Positions 1 to 6,252 of a DNA stretch of 6,284 bases are shown piece by piece. The stretch spans positions 1-6,284 of the forward strand of contig JALQVJ010000294.1 of NCBI GenBank assembly GCA_023260355.1, read 5' to 3'. The stretch is from Burkholderiaceae bacterium. GTDB lineage: Bacteria > Pseudomonadota > Gammaproteobacteria > Burkholderiales > Burkholderiaceae_C. How positions within the stretch are numbered: the first letter of the stretch is position 1; the number at the start of each line of letters is the position of its first letter. The translations under genes and the position numbers were made by a program. The notes below the pieces were generated by a model. The model was given only the letters and a program-made list of their open reading frames with translations, was not told the origin of the DNA and did not search any database.

Positions 1-95
1 TGCAATGGTTGGGCTGCGATGCTTTGCGCCGTGGGTAGCGCAAAAATAAGGAGCGCATAGAGCGCCATTCGGGGCAAATACCTGAAGTTCAGCAT
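1..95 (-). CDS. Start of an exported protein (partial, runs off the left edge)
   Basis: Reading leftward from the ATG at 95, 31 codons stay open to the window edge. The peptide begins MLNFRYLPRMALYALLIF and continues ALPTAQSIAAQPL. It has arginines at residues 5 and 9, a hydrophobic core at about 10-20, a proline near the core's end, and small residues at 23-28 that suit signal peptidase I (after A27 or A28). This is a convincing Sec signal peptide, so the product is probably periplasmic or outer-membrane. A second in-frame ATG at 68 would still leave a shorter signal. The SD is weak (a GAG about 9 bases upstream). The gene is divergent from the MFS/DUF3833 pair and may share its control region. 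The mature protein lies outside the window, so no family can be named. Small exported proteins do occur beside DUF3833 clusters, but that link is a guess. Confidence 0.6.
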   Translation of the reverse strand, partial: MLNFRYLPRMALYALLIFALPTAQSIAAQPL

Positions 96-208
96 GCTGT
101 TTGCTCGGTGTGCTTTGGAGTCATGGCATTGTCTCGTGCAGAGGTTCTTCGACCCACCTGATTCGCTTGTGATTTGGGTTTTGTCGCTAGCACGCATTCG
201 CCTGTTGA

Positions 209-290
209 TGAAAATGTAGTGTGTCTGAAAATGTTGCACCGGCCATCGTCCCAAATCGGCGGATTCTGTTTGAAATTTGTCTGAATATGT
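209..290. repeat. Short direct repeats (TGAAWATGT), possible operator
   Basis: TGTCTGAAAATGT at 222-234 and TGTCTGAATATGT at 278-290 match at 12 of 13 positions in the same orientation, 56 bases apart. A shorter copy, TGAAAATGT, lies at 209-217, 17 bases before the matching core of the first. The last copy runs into an imperfect inverted repeat, ATGT-N5-ACAT (287-299). Repeated sites of this size between divergent genes are what a regulator's operator often looks like, but the motif matches no regulator I can name. The tract is AT-rich, so part of the similarity may be chance. Confidence 0.35.
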
Positions 291-452
291 ATGAAACATG
301 GGCGCCGCGTCTGTGATTCATGGGCGCACACAGGCTTGACATGCAATTGATGAAGCAACGCGATTGCACGGGCTTCGCGCATCACAGTCCAATATCCGCG
401 CGCTCAGACCAGACCTATACCCACGTCTCAGGTGTTCGCAATCCGTTGGCCT

Positions 453-461
453 GAGAATGGA
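453..461 (+). promoter_or_regulatory. Ribosome binding site of the MFS gene
   Basis: GAGAATGGA lies 5-13 bases before the ATG at 467. The purine-rich GAGA part is at about the usual distance, and there is no better-placed site for another in-frame start. Confidence 0.45.
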
Positions 462-466
462 CAGCT

Positions 467-1831
467 ATGACCGCCAGACTGAACTCCCACTCCCACGCAT
501 TGGCCGCGGCGCGTGCCCAAGCGCACAGCCAGTGGGCCTATGGGCTGATGGGGCTGCCTTTGGCTTTTGTGGCGTTGCCTTTGTATGTTCATGCGCCGCA
601 CTACTACGCACAGACTCTGGGCGTTTCACTGACAAGCCTGGGCGCTGCGCTGTTGATTGCCCGTGCGCTGGACGCAGTCACAGACCCATGGATTGGACGG
701 TGGACTGACCGTTGGTTTGAGCGCGGGCCCCAACATGTCCTGCGACAGATGTGGTGGGGCATTGCCGCTCTTTTGCTTGGCGTGCTGGCCCTTTGGTTTC
801 CACCTGCTGCGATACTCGATTGGGGTGCCGCATGGCTCACTGCCAGTGTTACTTTGGTTTCTCTGGGCTACAGCCAACTCACAATCACCCACCAAGCCTG
901 GGGTAGCAGGATCAGCCACACCCCCGTCCAACGCAGCCGCACCATGGCTTGGCGCGAGGGCTGGGCTTTGTTGGGTGTGGTCGGGGCCTCGGTGATGCCA
1001 TCTTTGTTGGACTGGCGCGCGTGGAGCATCACGCTGGCAGCCCTATTGATCATCGGTATTTGGGCCTGGCGACGCAGTGCGTCGAGCGCAGACTGGCGCG
1101 ACCGCGGTACGGATGAAATCGGCCAAACCATGCTTGCGCCGACCAAGAAGCCCCCTCCTGCGTTTCCGTCTGGGCGCCGCAGCCAACCGTGGCGCCAGGT
1201 CGGCTTTCGCCGACTGATGGCCGTCTTCGTGATCAACGGCATGGCAAGTGCTTTGCCAGCCACGCTCGTGATTTTTTTCATCGAAGAGGTCTTGCGCTTG
1301 CCAAACTGGACAGGTGGCTTTTTGGCTCTGTACTTTGCCAGTGCAGCCCTGGGGATGCCGCTTTGGGTTCGCGCTGTGACCCGGTGGGGGCTCGAACGCA
1401 GTTGGGCCCTAGGGATGGTGCTGGCCGTCTTGAGCTTTGCCGGTGCAGCAAGCCTGGGTCTGGGCGATGGTTTCCTGTACGCACTCATTTGCGCCGGCTC
1501 TGGTCTGGCGCTGGGTGCAGACTTGGCCATACCCAGCGCGCTGCTTGCTGGACTGGCTCGTCGTGCGAACACAAGGGAGCAAGACGGTGTGTACTTTGGC
1601 TGGTGGAATTTGGCCACCAAGTTGAACCTTGCCCTGGCGGCTGGACTGGGTTTGCCCCTGCTAGCGCTGTTTGGGTACGCGCCTCAAGCGGCTTCAGACC
1701 AGGGGTTACAGGCGCTTATTTGGGTATATGCAGTCCTGCCATGTGGGCTCAAATTGACCGCACTCGCTTTGCTGAGATGGTGGTTATGGCCCACTGGCAC
1801 CGATTCAACACACGGAGGAAATCAACCATGA
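467..1831 (+). CDS. MFS transporter, MFS_2 (GPH-like) type
   Basis: A 454-residue inner-membrane protein with about 12 predicted hydrophobic segments in two halves. The halves are separated by a polar, Arg/Lys-rich cytoplasmic loop at about 201-248. Residues 65-82 carry the ARALDAVTDPWIGRWTDR signature of the glycoside-pentoside-hexuronide:cation symporter-like (MFS_2) branch, the loop 2-3 motif of MFS proteins. GADLAIPSALLAGL (350-363) matches the family's conserved second-half segment. Length is normal for the family. The ATG at 467 is preceded by a GAGA ribosome site, and the N-terminus leads directly into the first membrane segment at about 24-42. The stop overlaps the start of the DUF3833 gene (ATGA), so the two are probably co-translated. 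The substrate cannot be read from the sequence. Despite the family name, proteins next to DUF3833 need not carry sugars; a lipid- or envelope-related cargo is an inference from known neighbourhoods. Confidence 0.88.
   Translation: MTARLNSHSHALAAARAQAHSQWAYGLMGLPLAFVALPLYVHAPHYYAQTLGVSLTSLGAALLIARALDAVTDPWIGRWTDRWFERGPQHVLRQMWWGIAALLLGVLALWFPPAAILDWGAAWLTASVTLVSLGYSQLTITHQAWGSRISHTPVQRSRTMAWREGWALLGVVGASVMPSLLDWRAWSITLAALLIIGIWAWRRSASSADWRDRGTDEIGQTMLAPTKKPPPAFPSGRRSQPWRQVGFRRLMAVFVINGMASALPATLVIFFIEEVLRLPNWTGGFLALYFASAALGMPLWVRAVTRWGLERSWALGMVLAVLSFAGAASLGLGDGFLYALICAGSGLALGADLAIPSALLAGLARRANTREQDGVYFGWWNLATKLNLALAAGLGLPLLALFGYAPQAASDQGLQALIWVYAVLPCGLKLTALALLRWWLWPTGTDSTHGGNQP
1814..1818 (+). 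promoter_or_regulatory. Strong ribosome binding site deciding the DUF3833 start
   Basis: GGAGG sits 9 bases before the ATG at 1828, inside the last codons of the transporter gene. It fixes the start against the much longer open frame that extends upstream through the transporter in another frame. Confidence 0.8.
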
Positions 1832-2385
1832 AAAGCGCAATACAAACTTGGGGCGCGCGCCTTCGCGCGACCTGGCTTTTGGCGATGGCACTGGGTTTGC
1901 TCACGGCCTGCTCGACACCAACAATCGATCGCTACGCGGGCACAAGCCCCACACTGGATCTGCGCACCTACTTCAACGGCAAAGTCATGGCGCATGGCTT
2001 GTTCCAAGACCGAAGCGGCGAGGTGATCAAGCGTTTTGTTGTGGAGATGGATTGCCAATGGGACGGTGATAACGGCGTGCTCGACGAGCGCTTTACATAC
2101 GCAGATGGCACAAAAGACCGCCGAGTGTGGCGCCTCAAGCACCTGGGCGATGGTCGCTACTCTGGTACAGCTGACGACGTCGTTGGCACGGCATCCGGGC
2201 AAACCCGAGGCCACGCATTTCGCTGGCAATACACCTTGAACCTGCCGGTTGACGGCAAAACGATCGAAGTTCAATTCGATGATTGGATGTACCTGATCGA
2301 CAATCAAACGATGCTGAATCACGCCAAGATGAGCAAGTGGGGCATCCACCTTGGCGAGGTGATTCTCAGTTTTCACAAGCCCTGA
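1828..2385 (+). CDS. DUF3833 family lipoprotein
   Basis: A 185-residue protein with a lipoprotein signal: Arg at 11 and 13, a hydrophobic core at about 15-25 and the lipobox LTAC with the lipidated Cys at 28. Residue +2 is Ser, not Asp, so sorting to the outer membrane by Lol is expected. The mature part matches my memory of the DUF3833 family: LRTYFNGKVMAHGLFQDRSG (45-64), the E-R-F-Y-A-D-G stretch (87-94) and a C-terminal DDWMYLID block (151-158). The length is typical. The family's molecular role is unknown. Members recur beside cyclopropane-fatty-acyl synthase, DUF2878, DUF1365 and MFS genes tied to singlet-oxygen or light stress. Here only the MFS partner is present within the window, coupled by a 4-base overlap. 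No terminator with a U-tract follows. Confidence 0.87.
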   Translation: MKSAIQTWGARLRATWLLAMALGLLTACSTPTIDRYAGTSPTLDLRTYFNGKVMAHGLFQDRSGEVIKRFVVEMDCQWDGDNGVLDERFTYADGTKDRRVWRLKHLGDGRYSGTADDVVGTASGQTRGHAFRWQYTLNLPVDGKTIEVQFDDWMYLIDNQTMLNHAKMSKWGIHLGEVILSFHKP

Positions 2386-2396
2386 AACGCATGCAG

Positions 2397-2411
2397 TTGG
2401 CGGCGCGCCAA
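2397..2411. other. Stem-loop between the convergent DUF3833 and Nudix genes
   Basis: TTGGCG (2397-2402) pairs perfectly with CGCCAA (2406-2411) around a GCG loop. It sits in the 60-base gap between two convergent stops. There is no T-run after it on either strand (the only A/T run is AAAA at 2410-2413, on the wrong side for the leftward gene). It is at best a weak two-way terminator or a transcript-end stabiliser. Confidence 0.3.
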
Positions 2412-2445
2412 AACCTCCAGCGCTGCCAGCGAAGAAAGCTGTGCG

Positions 2446-3357
2446 TCAAATCTGACTTGGTGCGTCAGCTCGGGCGCGAGCCAGCAGGGACATGACGCCA
2501 CCCTCACGGGCCTCAAAGCGTGCGTTGCGGTGATAAATTCGCGTTTCTCCGGGCCACAGCTGGTTCGACTCCGGATGCGCTGGATCACCCGGGTAGCAAA
2601 GCACGCGCACATCGTCCTCTTTGAAATGGTGCGGCATGATCACCCCCACTCGGCGCGAGCGTGCAAACGCCATCAGCGCATCCAAACTGGTGAACATGCC
2701 AAGGTGAACGAGAGACATGATTTGCGGCGGGGCCAAGTCAATTTCACCCGCCTCATACCGACGCAAGCCGTCCTCTGGGGTCACCCAAACTGACTCGGTT
2801 GCTTCATGACCATCGTGCAAGGCAGTCTGGCCCTCGGGCACAACGGCCACAAAGAAACGCGTGTCAAACCGCTTGTTCATCATCAGTGATGCTTTCGGTG
2901 TGATCCACCGGGACCATGGCACCACCGCCCCTGCATCGAGTCTGATGTTCAGCGCGCGCAGGGCTTGGGTCCAACTTTGACCTTTGGCCAAGGCATCACG
3001 CAAAGCGCCGGCCTGGTTGCCGCCTTGTTCGAGGGCGAACAACAGACCACACTCTTCGAACGTCTCGCGCAGGGCGGCGCAAAACAAACTCTCGGCAGTG
3101 TCTTCTGTCGCCGGGCCCTCGTTGAGAGCCGCCGCCATTTCCTCATAGGGACGCCCTAGCAGCTCAGCGTCGGCCGCCGCATCGTCTGCATCGACTTTGC
3201 CACCTGGAAACACATATGCGCCGCCTAGCACGCCTGACTGCGAATGCCGTTTGAGCATCAGCACTTCTGGCCCATCTGGACTGGGGCGCAACACCATGAC
3301 GGTAGCCGCTGCGCGAGGGGCAACATCGGGGTAGTCAACAGCAGTAAATAGTTCCAT
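2446..3357 (-). CDS. Nudix hydrolase with a split Nudix box (NUDT19-like)
   Basis: A 303-residue protein if started at the ATG at 3357. The N-terminal beta region PRAAATVMVLRP leads to the Nudix motif. FPGG ends at Gly53, then about 30 extra residues (roughly 58-88) precede E89, x7, R97-E98, E101-E102 and G104. All the metal-binding glutamates of the consensus are therefore present, but the box is interrupted. The mammalian peroxisomal CoA hydrolase NUDT19 is known for such an insertion, so CoA or acyl-CoA diphosphate hydrolysis is a reasonable guess, not a finding. The C-terminal part (about 150-300) carries WSRWITPKASLMMNKRFDTRFF, typical of this branch. An in-frame ATG at 3411 would add 18 residues, but it falls in a likely promoter -10 and adds no family sequence. 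The gene is divergent from purU. I see no clear Shine-Dalgarno before either start. Confidence 0.87.
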   Translation of the reverse strand: MELFTAVDYPDVAPRAAATVMVLRPSPDGPEVLMLKRHSQSGVLGGAYVFPGGKVDADDAAADAELLGRPYEEMAAALNEGPATEDTAESLFCAALRETFEECGLLFALEQGGNQAGALRDALAKGQSWTQALRALNIRLDAGAVVPWSRWITPKASLMMNKRFDTRFFVAVVPEGQTALHDGHEATESVWVTPEDGLRRYEAGEIDLAPPQIMSLVHLGMFTSLDALMAFARSRRVGVIMPHHFKEDDVRVLCYPGDPAHPESNQLWPGETRIYHRNARFEAREGGVMSLLARARADAPSQI

Positions 3358-3410
3358 GAGCGCATTATGCGAGGGACAAACTTCGCCACGCAGAATCTCG
3401 GCGACACCCA

Positions 3411-3418
3411 TCTATACT
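3411..3418. promoter_or_regulatory. Possible overlapping divergent -10 elements (Nudix / purU)
   Basis: TATACT at 3413-3418 on the + strand and TATAGA (complement of 3411-3416) on the - strand lie back to back in the short gap between two divergent genes. Transcripts would begin near 3425 rightward and near 3404 leftward, upstream of the starts preferred here (3454 and 3357). Neither has a convincing -35 at 16-18 bases, so this is only a candidate. Confidence 0.25.
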
Positions 3419-3453
3419 TGCAGATGTCCGAATCAGTGCAAGTACCCAGCCCC

Positions 3454-4302
3454 ATGACACCGACCTACGTTTTGACCCTGTCCTGCCCAGACCAGCCCGG
3501 CATCGTGCACGGCGTCACGGGTTTGTTGCTCCAACAAGGCGGCAACATTGAGGAGGCGGCCCAGTTCAACGACCACCACACAGGCCTGTTTTTCATGCGG
3601 GTGCAGTTTGCGTGCGACGGCCGCACACAAAGCGAGTTAGAGCTGGCGTTTCAAGGGCTCAGCACCACTTGGAATATGTCGTTCGAATTGCGCAGCGCAA
3701 CTGCCAAAATGCCCACCATCATCATGGTGAGCCAGCAAGGGCACTGTCTGAATGACTTGCTATTCAGATGGAAAAGCGGTTGGTTGCCGATCGACGTCAA
3801 AGCCATCATCAGCAACCACCGAGACTTCTATCAACTCTCGGCAAGCTACAACATCCCGTTTCATCACATCCCCGTCACGGCCGCAACCAAGGCCAACGCT
3901 GAAGCCAAGCAACTGGAAATCATCCAAGCAGAAGGCGCAGAGCTGGTGGTATTGGCGCGCTACATGCAAGTGCTATCTGACTCCATGTGCGAAGCACTTC
4001 GTGGGCGTGCGATCAACATCCACCACAGCTTCCTGCCTAGCTTCAAAGGGGCCAAGCCCTACTACCAAGCGCATGATCGGGGCGTGAAATTGGTCGGTGC
4101 AACCGCGCATTACGTCACCGCAGACTTGGACGAAGGGCCAATCATTGAGCAAGATGTGGCTCGCGTTGATCACAGCATGAACGTCGACGATTTGTCAGCG
4201 CGCGGCCGCGACACAGAGAGCCAAGTTCTGGCCCGAGCGGTCAAGTGGCACAGCGAACACCGGGTGCTCGTCAACGGCCACCGCACGGTTGTCTTTCAGT
4301 AG
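3454..4302 (+). CDS. purU: Formyltetrahydrofolate deformylase
   Basis: A 282-residue cytoplasmic enzyme that hydrolyses 10-formyl-THF to formate and THF, balancing one-carbon pools and, in E. coli, feeding formate to purine synthesis. Residues 1-80 form the regulatory ACT domain (YVLTLSCPDQPGIVHGVTG, then GGNIEEAAQFND at 29-40). From about 87 comes the formyltransferase fold. INIHHSFLPSFKGAKPY (187-203) gives catalytic N188 and H190, and ADLDEGPIIEQDV (223-235) gives D226, the equivalents of N106, H108 and D144 of GAR transformylase. The length matches E. coli PurU (about 280) when started at the ATG at 3454. In-frame ATGs at 3424 and 3367 add residues without family similarity and the first of them lies in the likely promoter. 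No strong SD is visible at any of the three. The 3' end converges on the csaA-like gene. Confidence 0.94.
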   Translation: MTPTYVLTLSCPDQPGIVHGVTGLLLQQGGNIEEAAQFNDHHTGLFFMRVQFACDGRTQSELELAFQGLSTTWNMSFELRSATAKMPTIIMVSQQGHCLNDLLFRWKSGWLPIDVKAIISNHRDFYQLSASYNIPFHHIPVTAATKANAEAKQLEIIQAEGAELVVLARYMQVLSDSMCEALRGRAINIHHSFLPSFKGAKPYYQAHDRGVKLVGATAHYVTADLDEGPIIEQDVARVDHSMNVDDLSARGRDTESQVLARAVKWHSEHRVLVNGHRTVVFQ

Positions 4303-4318
4303 GCTGAACGCCCTTGGG

Positions 4319-4657
4319 TCAGTGCAACCGCTGACCATTGGGCACCGCAGACTGCGGGCCGACCAACACTACGCGACCGGCTTCGTCATGCAAGCCGAGC
4401 ACCAACACCTCAGACATGAAATTGGCGATTTGTTTGGGCGGAAAGTTCACCACCGCAAGCACTTGGCGCCCGACCAGTGTCTCGGGTGTGTAGAGATCAG
4501 TGATCTGCGCTGATGACTTTTTCACGCCGATGGCACCACCGAATTCGACCCACAGCTTGATCGCCGGCCGCTTGACCTCGTGAAAGATCTCGGCACGCAG
4601 CACTGTACCGACACGGACATCAACCGCTAGAAAATCATCGAAATCAATCACAGACAC
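4319..4657 (-). CDS. csaA: CsaA-like tRNA-binding protein
   Basis: A 112-residue protein made of a single tRNA-binding OB-fold domain of the CsaA/Trbp111 type, related to the C-terminal domain of some methionyl-tRNA synthetases. Family landmarks are dense: FDDFLAVDVRVGTV, KRPAIKLWVEFG, IGVKKSSAQIT, LYTPETLVGRQVLAVVNFPP, IANFMSEVLVLG and VPNGQRL at the end. CsaA proteins act as homodimers that bind tRNA and have been proposed to have chaperone activity linked to protein export in Bacillus. The start is not an ATG. A GTG at 4657 has AAGGGG 5 bases upstream, which makes it the best choice; a GTG at 4651 (11 bases) and a TTG at 4678 are alternatives. It is last of three leftward genes, about 60 bases after the oxidoreductase stop. 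Confidence 0.9.
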   Translation of the reverse strand: MSVIDFDDFLAVDVRVGTVLRAEIFHEVKRPAIKLWVEFGGAIGVKKSSAQITDLYTPETLVGRQVLAVVNFPPKQIANFMSEVLVLGLHDEAGRVVLVGPQSAVPNGQRLH

Positions 4658-4662
4658 AGCAA

Positions 4663-4668
4663 CCCCTT
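4663..4668 (-). promoter_or_regulatory. Ribosome binding site choosing the csaA GTG start
   Basis: On the - strand AAGGGG ends 5 bases before the GTG at 4657. If the TTG at 4678 were the true start, this purine run would be inside the coding sequence and there would be no comparable site upstream of it. Confidence 0.45.
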
Positions 4669-4717
4669 CTGGTCTCAAAGCAATGCGCTTTCAATCCACC
4701 CACCGCAGTCCAATGGT

Positions 4718-5827
4718 TCAAGCGGACTCAATCATCTGCGCCACATGCTCTGCGATCGCCAGCGACGACGTCAAGCCGGGAGACTCGATGCCAAATAAAT
4801 TCACCAAGCCAGGCACTCCGTGAACGGCGCTTCCATCAATGCGAAAGTCCTCTGCAGCGGCACCGGGAGCTTGGAGTTTTGGCCGCACACCCGAGTACGA
4901 CGCGCTCAAGGCGCCGTCTTTGAGCCCTGGCCAATAGCGCCTGATTTGCTCATAAAAATCTGCAGCGCGCGATGGTTCAACCGCGTAATCGACCTCATCT
5001 ACCCATTCGACATCTGGACCAAATCTGCCTTGCCCACCCAAATCCAGCGTGTAGTGGCAGCCCAAGGACGCTGAGCCGGGCACCGGATAAATCAAGCGTT
5101 CAAATGGTGCTGCTCCCAGCAAAGTGAAGTAATTGCCCTTGCACAAATAGCGCCTTGGGATGTGCTCGGCACCAAGTCCTTCAATGCGCTTGGCCACGCC
5201 TTGTGCTTCAAGGCCGGCTGCATTGATCACGTATTTGGCCGAGACTTCCATGGGCGCATCTCCCCCCACATGCAGGCTGAACCCATCGCGGTGCGGTATC
5301 ACTTTCAGCAAGGGGGACTTCAGTGCCACTGCGCCACCTCGGCTTTCGATGTCTCCTTGCAGGCTCAACATGTACCGATGGCTGTCCACAATGCCGGTGG
5401 TTGGCGAGGACAAGGCCCGCACACATTGCAACTCGGGCTCCAGCGACATGGCCTGCGCCGCACTCAGCCACTCTAACTCTGTACAGCCATTGGCTGCCGC
5501 CCTTCTCACCACGGCCTCGAGCTGCTGCGTCTCCTCATCGTTGGTCGCGACGAGCCATTTGCCGCAGCGCGCATGGGGCACTTGGTGCTGCTCCAAATAG
5601 TCGTAAAGGAGTTGTTTCCCACGCACACACAGGCGCCCCTTGAGCGAGCCTGCAGGGTAATAAATGCCTGCGTGGATCACTTCGGAATTGCGCGAACTGG
5701 TCACTGAGCCGATGGCGTCCAGCGCCTCGAGCACCACCACGTCACGGCCGCTGAAGGCAAGCGCTCGGGCGATGGCTAGGCCCACCACGCCAGCGCCAAC
5801 CACCACAGCGTCAAAGTCAGTTGCCAT
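4718..5827 (-). CDS. FAD-dependent oxidoreductase, L-2-hydroxyglutarate dehydrogenase-like (DAO family)
   Basis: A 369-residue flavoprotein. The N-terminal Rossmann FAD site is GAGVVG (11-16) with E34 at the end of the second strand for the ribose. The segment [20 protein letters not shown] (44-63) is the signature of the LhgO/L2HGDH group, and CGKWLVA (about 88-94) and [10 protein letters not shown] also match it. The C-terminal FAD segment [17 protein letters not shown] (346-362) closes the fold. Characterised members oxidise L-2-hydroxyglutarate to 2-oxoglutarate and pass electrons to the membrane quinone pool. This shorter form (E. coli LhgO is about 420) is common in proteobacteria and its substrate is less certain, so no symbol is given. 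The ATG at 5827 begins immediately before the FAD strand. It starts 14 bases after the stop of the upstream small gene, suggesting one transcript. No strong SD is seen. Confidence 0.88.
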   Translation of the reverse strand: MATDFDAVVVGAGVVGLAIARALAFSGRDVVVLEALDAIGSVTSSRNSEVIHAGIYYPAGSLKGRLCVRGKQLLYDYLEQHQVPHARCGKWLVATNDEETQQLEAVVRRAAANGCTELEWLSAAQAMSLEPELQCVRALSSPTTGIVDSHRYMLSLQGDIESRGGAVALKSPLLKVIPHRDGFSLHVGGDAPMEVSAKYVINAAGLEAQGVAKRIEGLGAEHIPRRYLCKGNYFTLLGAAPFERLIYPVPGSASLGCHYTLDLGGQGRFGPDVEWVDEVDYAVEPSRAADFYEQIRRYWPGLKDGALSASYSGVRPKLQAPGAAAEDFRIDGSAVHGVPGLVNLFGIESPGLTSSLAIAEHVAQMIESA

Positions 5828-5841
5828 ACCGATTCAACCCA

Positions 5842-6252
5842 TCACAACACGAGTGCCTGTGTGATCCACATGCCAATTAAACGGTGCCGCACATCCCTGT
5901 CTCGAGGAAGCGCTGGCATCGCATTGAGCACGTAAAAGTAATTGGCCGTCACCAAAATTTGAGCGGCAGCATCTGCCCCCGTTGCCGTGAAGGACCCTGC
6001 TGGCAAATAGCGCGATTGCACCATACCCATCAATGCAACGGTTTCCTTGAAAATCTTGATGGTCTGGGGATCCGTCTTCAATTCAGTCAAGAAAAACTCA
6101 TTCATGGCGCGGTTGGCCGAAAAGTCCGCCAATTGGATGCGCTCAAGCTCCATGCTCATGTGAATGCACACTTGATCGAGCGATGCAAATTGAGCCAAGT
6201 TGGCTTGGATCTGGGACAAGACCTCACTCGCGCGATGCCTATGCGTACTCAT
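5842..6252 (-). CDS. Small all-helical protein of unknown function
   Basis: A 136-residue protein that I do not recognise. It lacks a signal peptide, a membrane segment long enough to count, cysteine clusters or a known catalytic motif. The sequence is rich in helix-formers throughout, with amphipathic stretches such as ASEVLSQIQANLAQFASL (about 8-25) and MNEFFLTELKTDPQTIKIF (50-68), so a cytosolic helical bundle is likely. A QILVTANYFYVLNAMPALP stretch (97-115) is hydrophobic and could be a partner surface. The coding frame is credible: good codon pattern, close spacing (14 bases) to the oxidoreductase and an ATG at 6252 that overlaps a possible upstream stop as ATGA. No SD precedes it, which fits translational coupling. 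Its place ahead of an L2HGDH-like enzyme gives no clear functional clue. Confidence 0.72.
   Translation of the reverse strand: MSTHRHRASEVLSQIQANLAQFASLDQVCIHMSMELERIQLADFSANRAMNEFFLTELKTDPQTIKIFKETVALMGMVQSRYLPAGSFTATGADAAAQILVTANYFYVLNAMPALPRDRDVRHRLIGMWITQALVL

Larger units (their letters stand above)
96..466. other. Divergent intergenic region, no gene seen
   Basis: About 370 bases separate the leftward signal-peptide gene from the rightward transporter. The open frames here (for example leftward 385-89 and 369-187) have no recognisable protein, poor codon pattern and no good ribosome sites. The middle (about 200-300) is AT-richer than the surrounding genes and holds the direct repeats listed separately. 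A TTGACA at 336-341 resembles a -35 box, but no good -10 lies 16-18 bases downstream. TATACC at 416-421 resembles a -10 but lacks a -35. Promoters for both flanking genes must lie here or in the edges of the genes; I cannot place them firmly. Confidence 0.6.

Noticed and set aside
336..341. TTGACA as a -35 box for the transporter
   Set aside because: A perfect hexamer, but at 16-18 bases downstream there is only GC-rich sequence without a -10, and it would leave a leader of about 100 bases. It cannot be called a promoter from this alone.
89..385. Leftward 98-residue open frame in the divergent region
   Set aside because: It begins with a GTG without a ribosome site, has odd composition (scattered Cys, His, Arg), no family resemblance, and overlaps the start of the better-supported signal-peptide gene.
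868..1620. Long leftward open frame (250 residues) opposite the transporter
   Set aside because: It is antisense to a clear MFS gene; its length follows from the GC-rich codon pattern on the other strand. The peptide is low in complexity with many Ala/Pro/Arg/Ser and shows no domain.
1189..1827. Upstream extension of the DUF3833 frame, giving a 398-residue protein
   Set aside because: The extension runs through the transporter in another frame and would bury the lipoprotein signal. GGAGG and the lipobox fix the start at 1828.
1854..1869. CGCGCG-CCTT-CGCGCG stem-loop early in the DUF3833 gene
   Set aside because: It lies within codons for the Arg/Ala-rich start of the signal peptide in GC-rich sequence. 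There is no T-tract, and nothing suggests a regulatory role beyond composition.
1822..2376. Leftward 184-residue open frame opposite DUF3833
   Set aside because: It lies fully antisense to a recognised family gene and has no motif of its own.
5160..5600. Rightward open frames opposite the FAD oxidoreductase
   Set aside because: Several overlapping frames of 84-146 residues occur here, all antisense to a well-supported flavoenzyme and Cys/Ser/Pro-rich as expected of shadow frames.
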